From Candidatus Atribacteria bacterium (GTDB lineage Bacteria; Bipolaricaulota; Bipolaricaulia; UBA7950; UBA9294): a stretch of DNA of 15,169 nt. Below are positions 14,950 to 15,169 of the stretch, one piece after another (the first letter of the stretch is position 1; every line of letters begins with the position of its first letter). The notes beneath the pieces were generated by a model. It ran no database searches. It was given only the letters and a program-made list of their open reading frames with translations, and was not told where the DNA came from. Location: positions 1 through 15,169 of the forward strand of contig SPBW01000036.1 of NCBI GenBank assembly GCA_004525685.1, in the 5' to 3' direction. The position numbers were made by a program, and so were the translations under genes.

Positions 14950-15147
14950 CGCTATGGCTTGCGATTCGGATTCGACGTGACCGTTGTCGCGGATGCGCAC
15001 AGTGGAGGAGGTTCCGCCTACGCCCAATCCTACAACGACTGGTGGCCGTCTTTAGGCATTTCCGTCATACCGATGGCTGAGTTGGATTTTGCTGCGCTCT
15101 GTGCGACAAATGAGATCCCAGATGGCGAGATTGGAGACGATGACTAA
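14950..15147 (+). pseudogene. in-frame C-terminal continuation of the isochorismatase-like gene after TGA
   Basis: Directly after the TGA, in the same frame, the sequence reads RYGLRFGFDVTVVADA, which matches the family's ARxAxxxGYxVxVVxDA. It continues with a plausible last helix (QSYNDWWPSLGISV) and an acidic end, stopping with TAA at 15145-15147. With the TGA read as a residue, the whole protein would be about 225 residues, a normal family length plus signal peptide. No separate ribosome binding site precedes a start here, so independent translation is unlikely. Confidence 0.75.
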
Positions 15148-15169
15148 CTCCCAGGTCAGCGCGGATCCA

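Overview
This looks like a bacterial chromosome segment of moderately high GC (a little over half G+C by eye). It has strong Shine-Dalgarno sequences, ATG/GTG/TTG starts, and tightly overlapping genes in the first half. No gene is diagnostic of a lineage. The gene content (a MoxR/DUF58/VWA operon, an NhaD/ArsB-like carrier, a DEAD-box helicase) is common to many bacterial phyla, and I would not assign a taxon. TGA serves as a normal stop in several intact genes, so an altered genetic code is unlikely.

Region 1 (2-8451, + strand) is one operon of seven reading frames joined by 1-, 4- or 8-base overlaps. It begins with the end of a gene cut by the window edge. A six-span membrane protein, a membrane protein with a long acidic extracytoplasmic part, a MoxR AAA+ ATPase, a DUF58 protein, a BatA-type VWA membrane protein and an 835-residue protein with two VWA domains follow. 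This is the known MoxR-VWA arrangement. The ATPase and DUF58 protein would act on the cytoplasmic side with membrane-anchored VWA partners, probably as a chaperone or assembly machine for an envelope or metal-dependent client. The client cannot be read from the sequence.

Region 2 (8552-10686) holds a converging NhaD/ArsB-family ion carrier (- strand). About 300 bases without a gene follow, and then the wreck of a DUF134-family DNA-binding gene on the + strand.

Region 3 (10570-12097) is a DEAD-box RNA helicase. Its leader has three notable elements: a 9-base direct repeat on either side of a TATAAAT box, a perfect 8-bp hairpin that pairs with half of the ribosome binding site, and a TTG start. 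A long hairpin follows the gene.

Region 4 (12098-14257, - strand) reads methyltransferase, then OsmC-family protein, then EamA/DMT transporter with a strongly histidine-rich C-terminal tail. The OsmC gene is frameshifted exactly at the codon of its expected second cysteine. Region 5 (14470-15147, + strand) is a divergent, exported isochorismatase-fold protein. It is interrupted by an in-frame TGA just after the nucleophilic cysteine, and homology resumes in the same frame.

Three broken reading frames lie within the last 5 kb, against none in the 8.4-kb operon. That contrast is the main anomaly of the window. I did not find a clearly new defence system, CRISPR array, tRNA, rRNA or insertion sequence.
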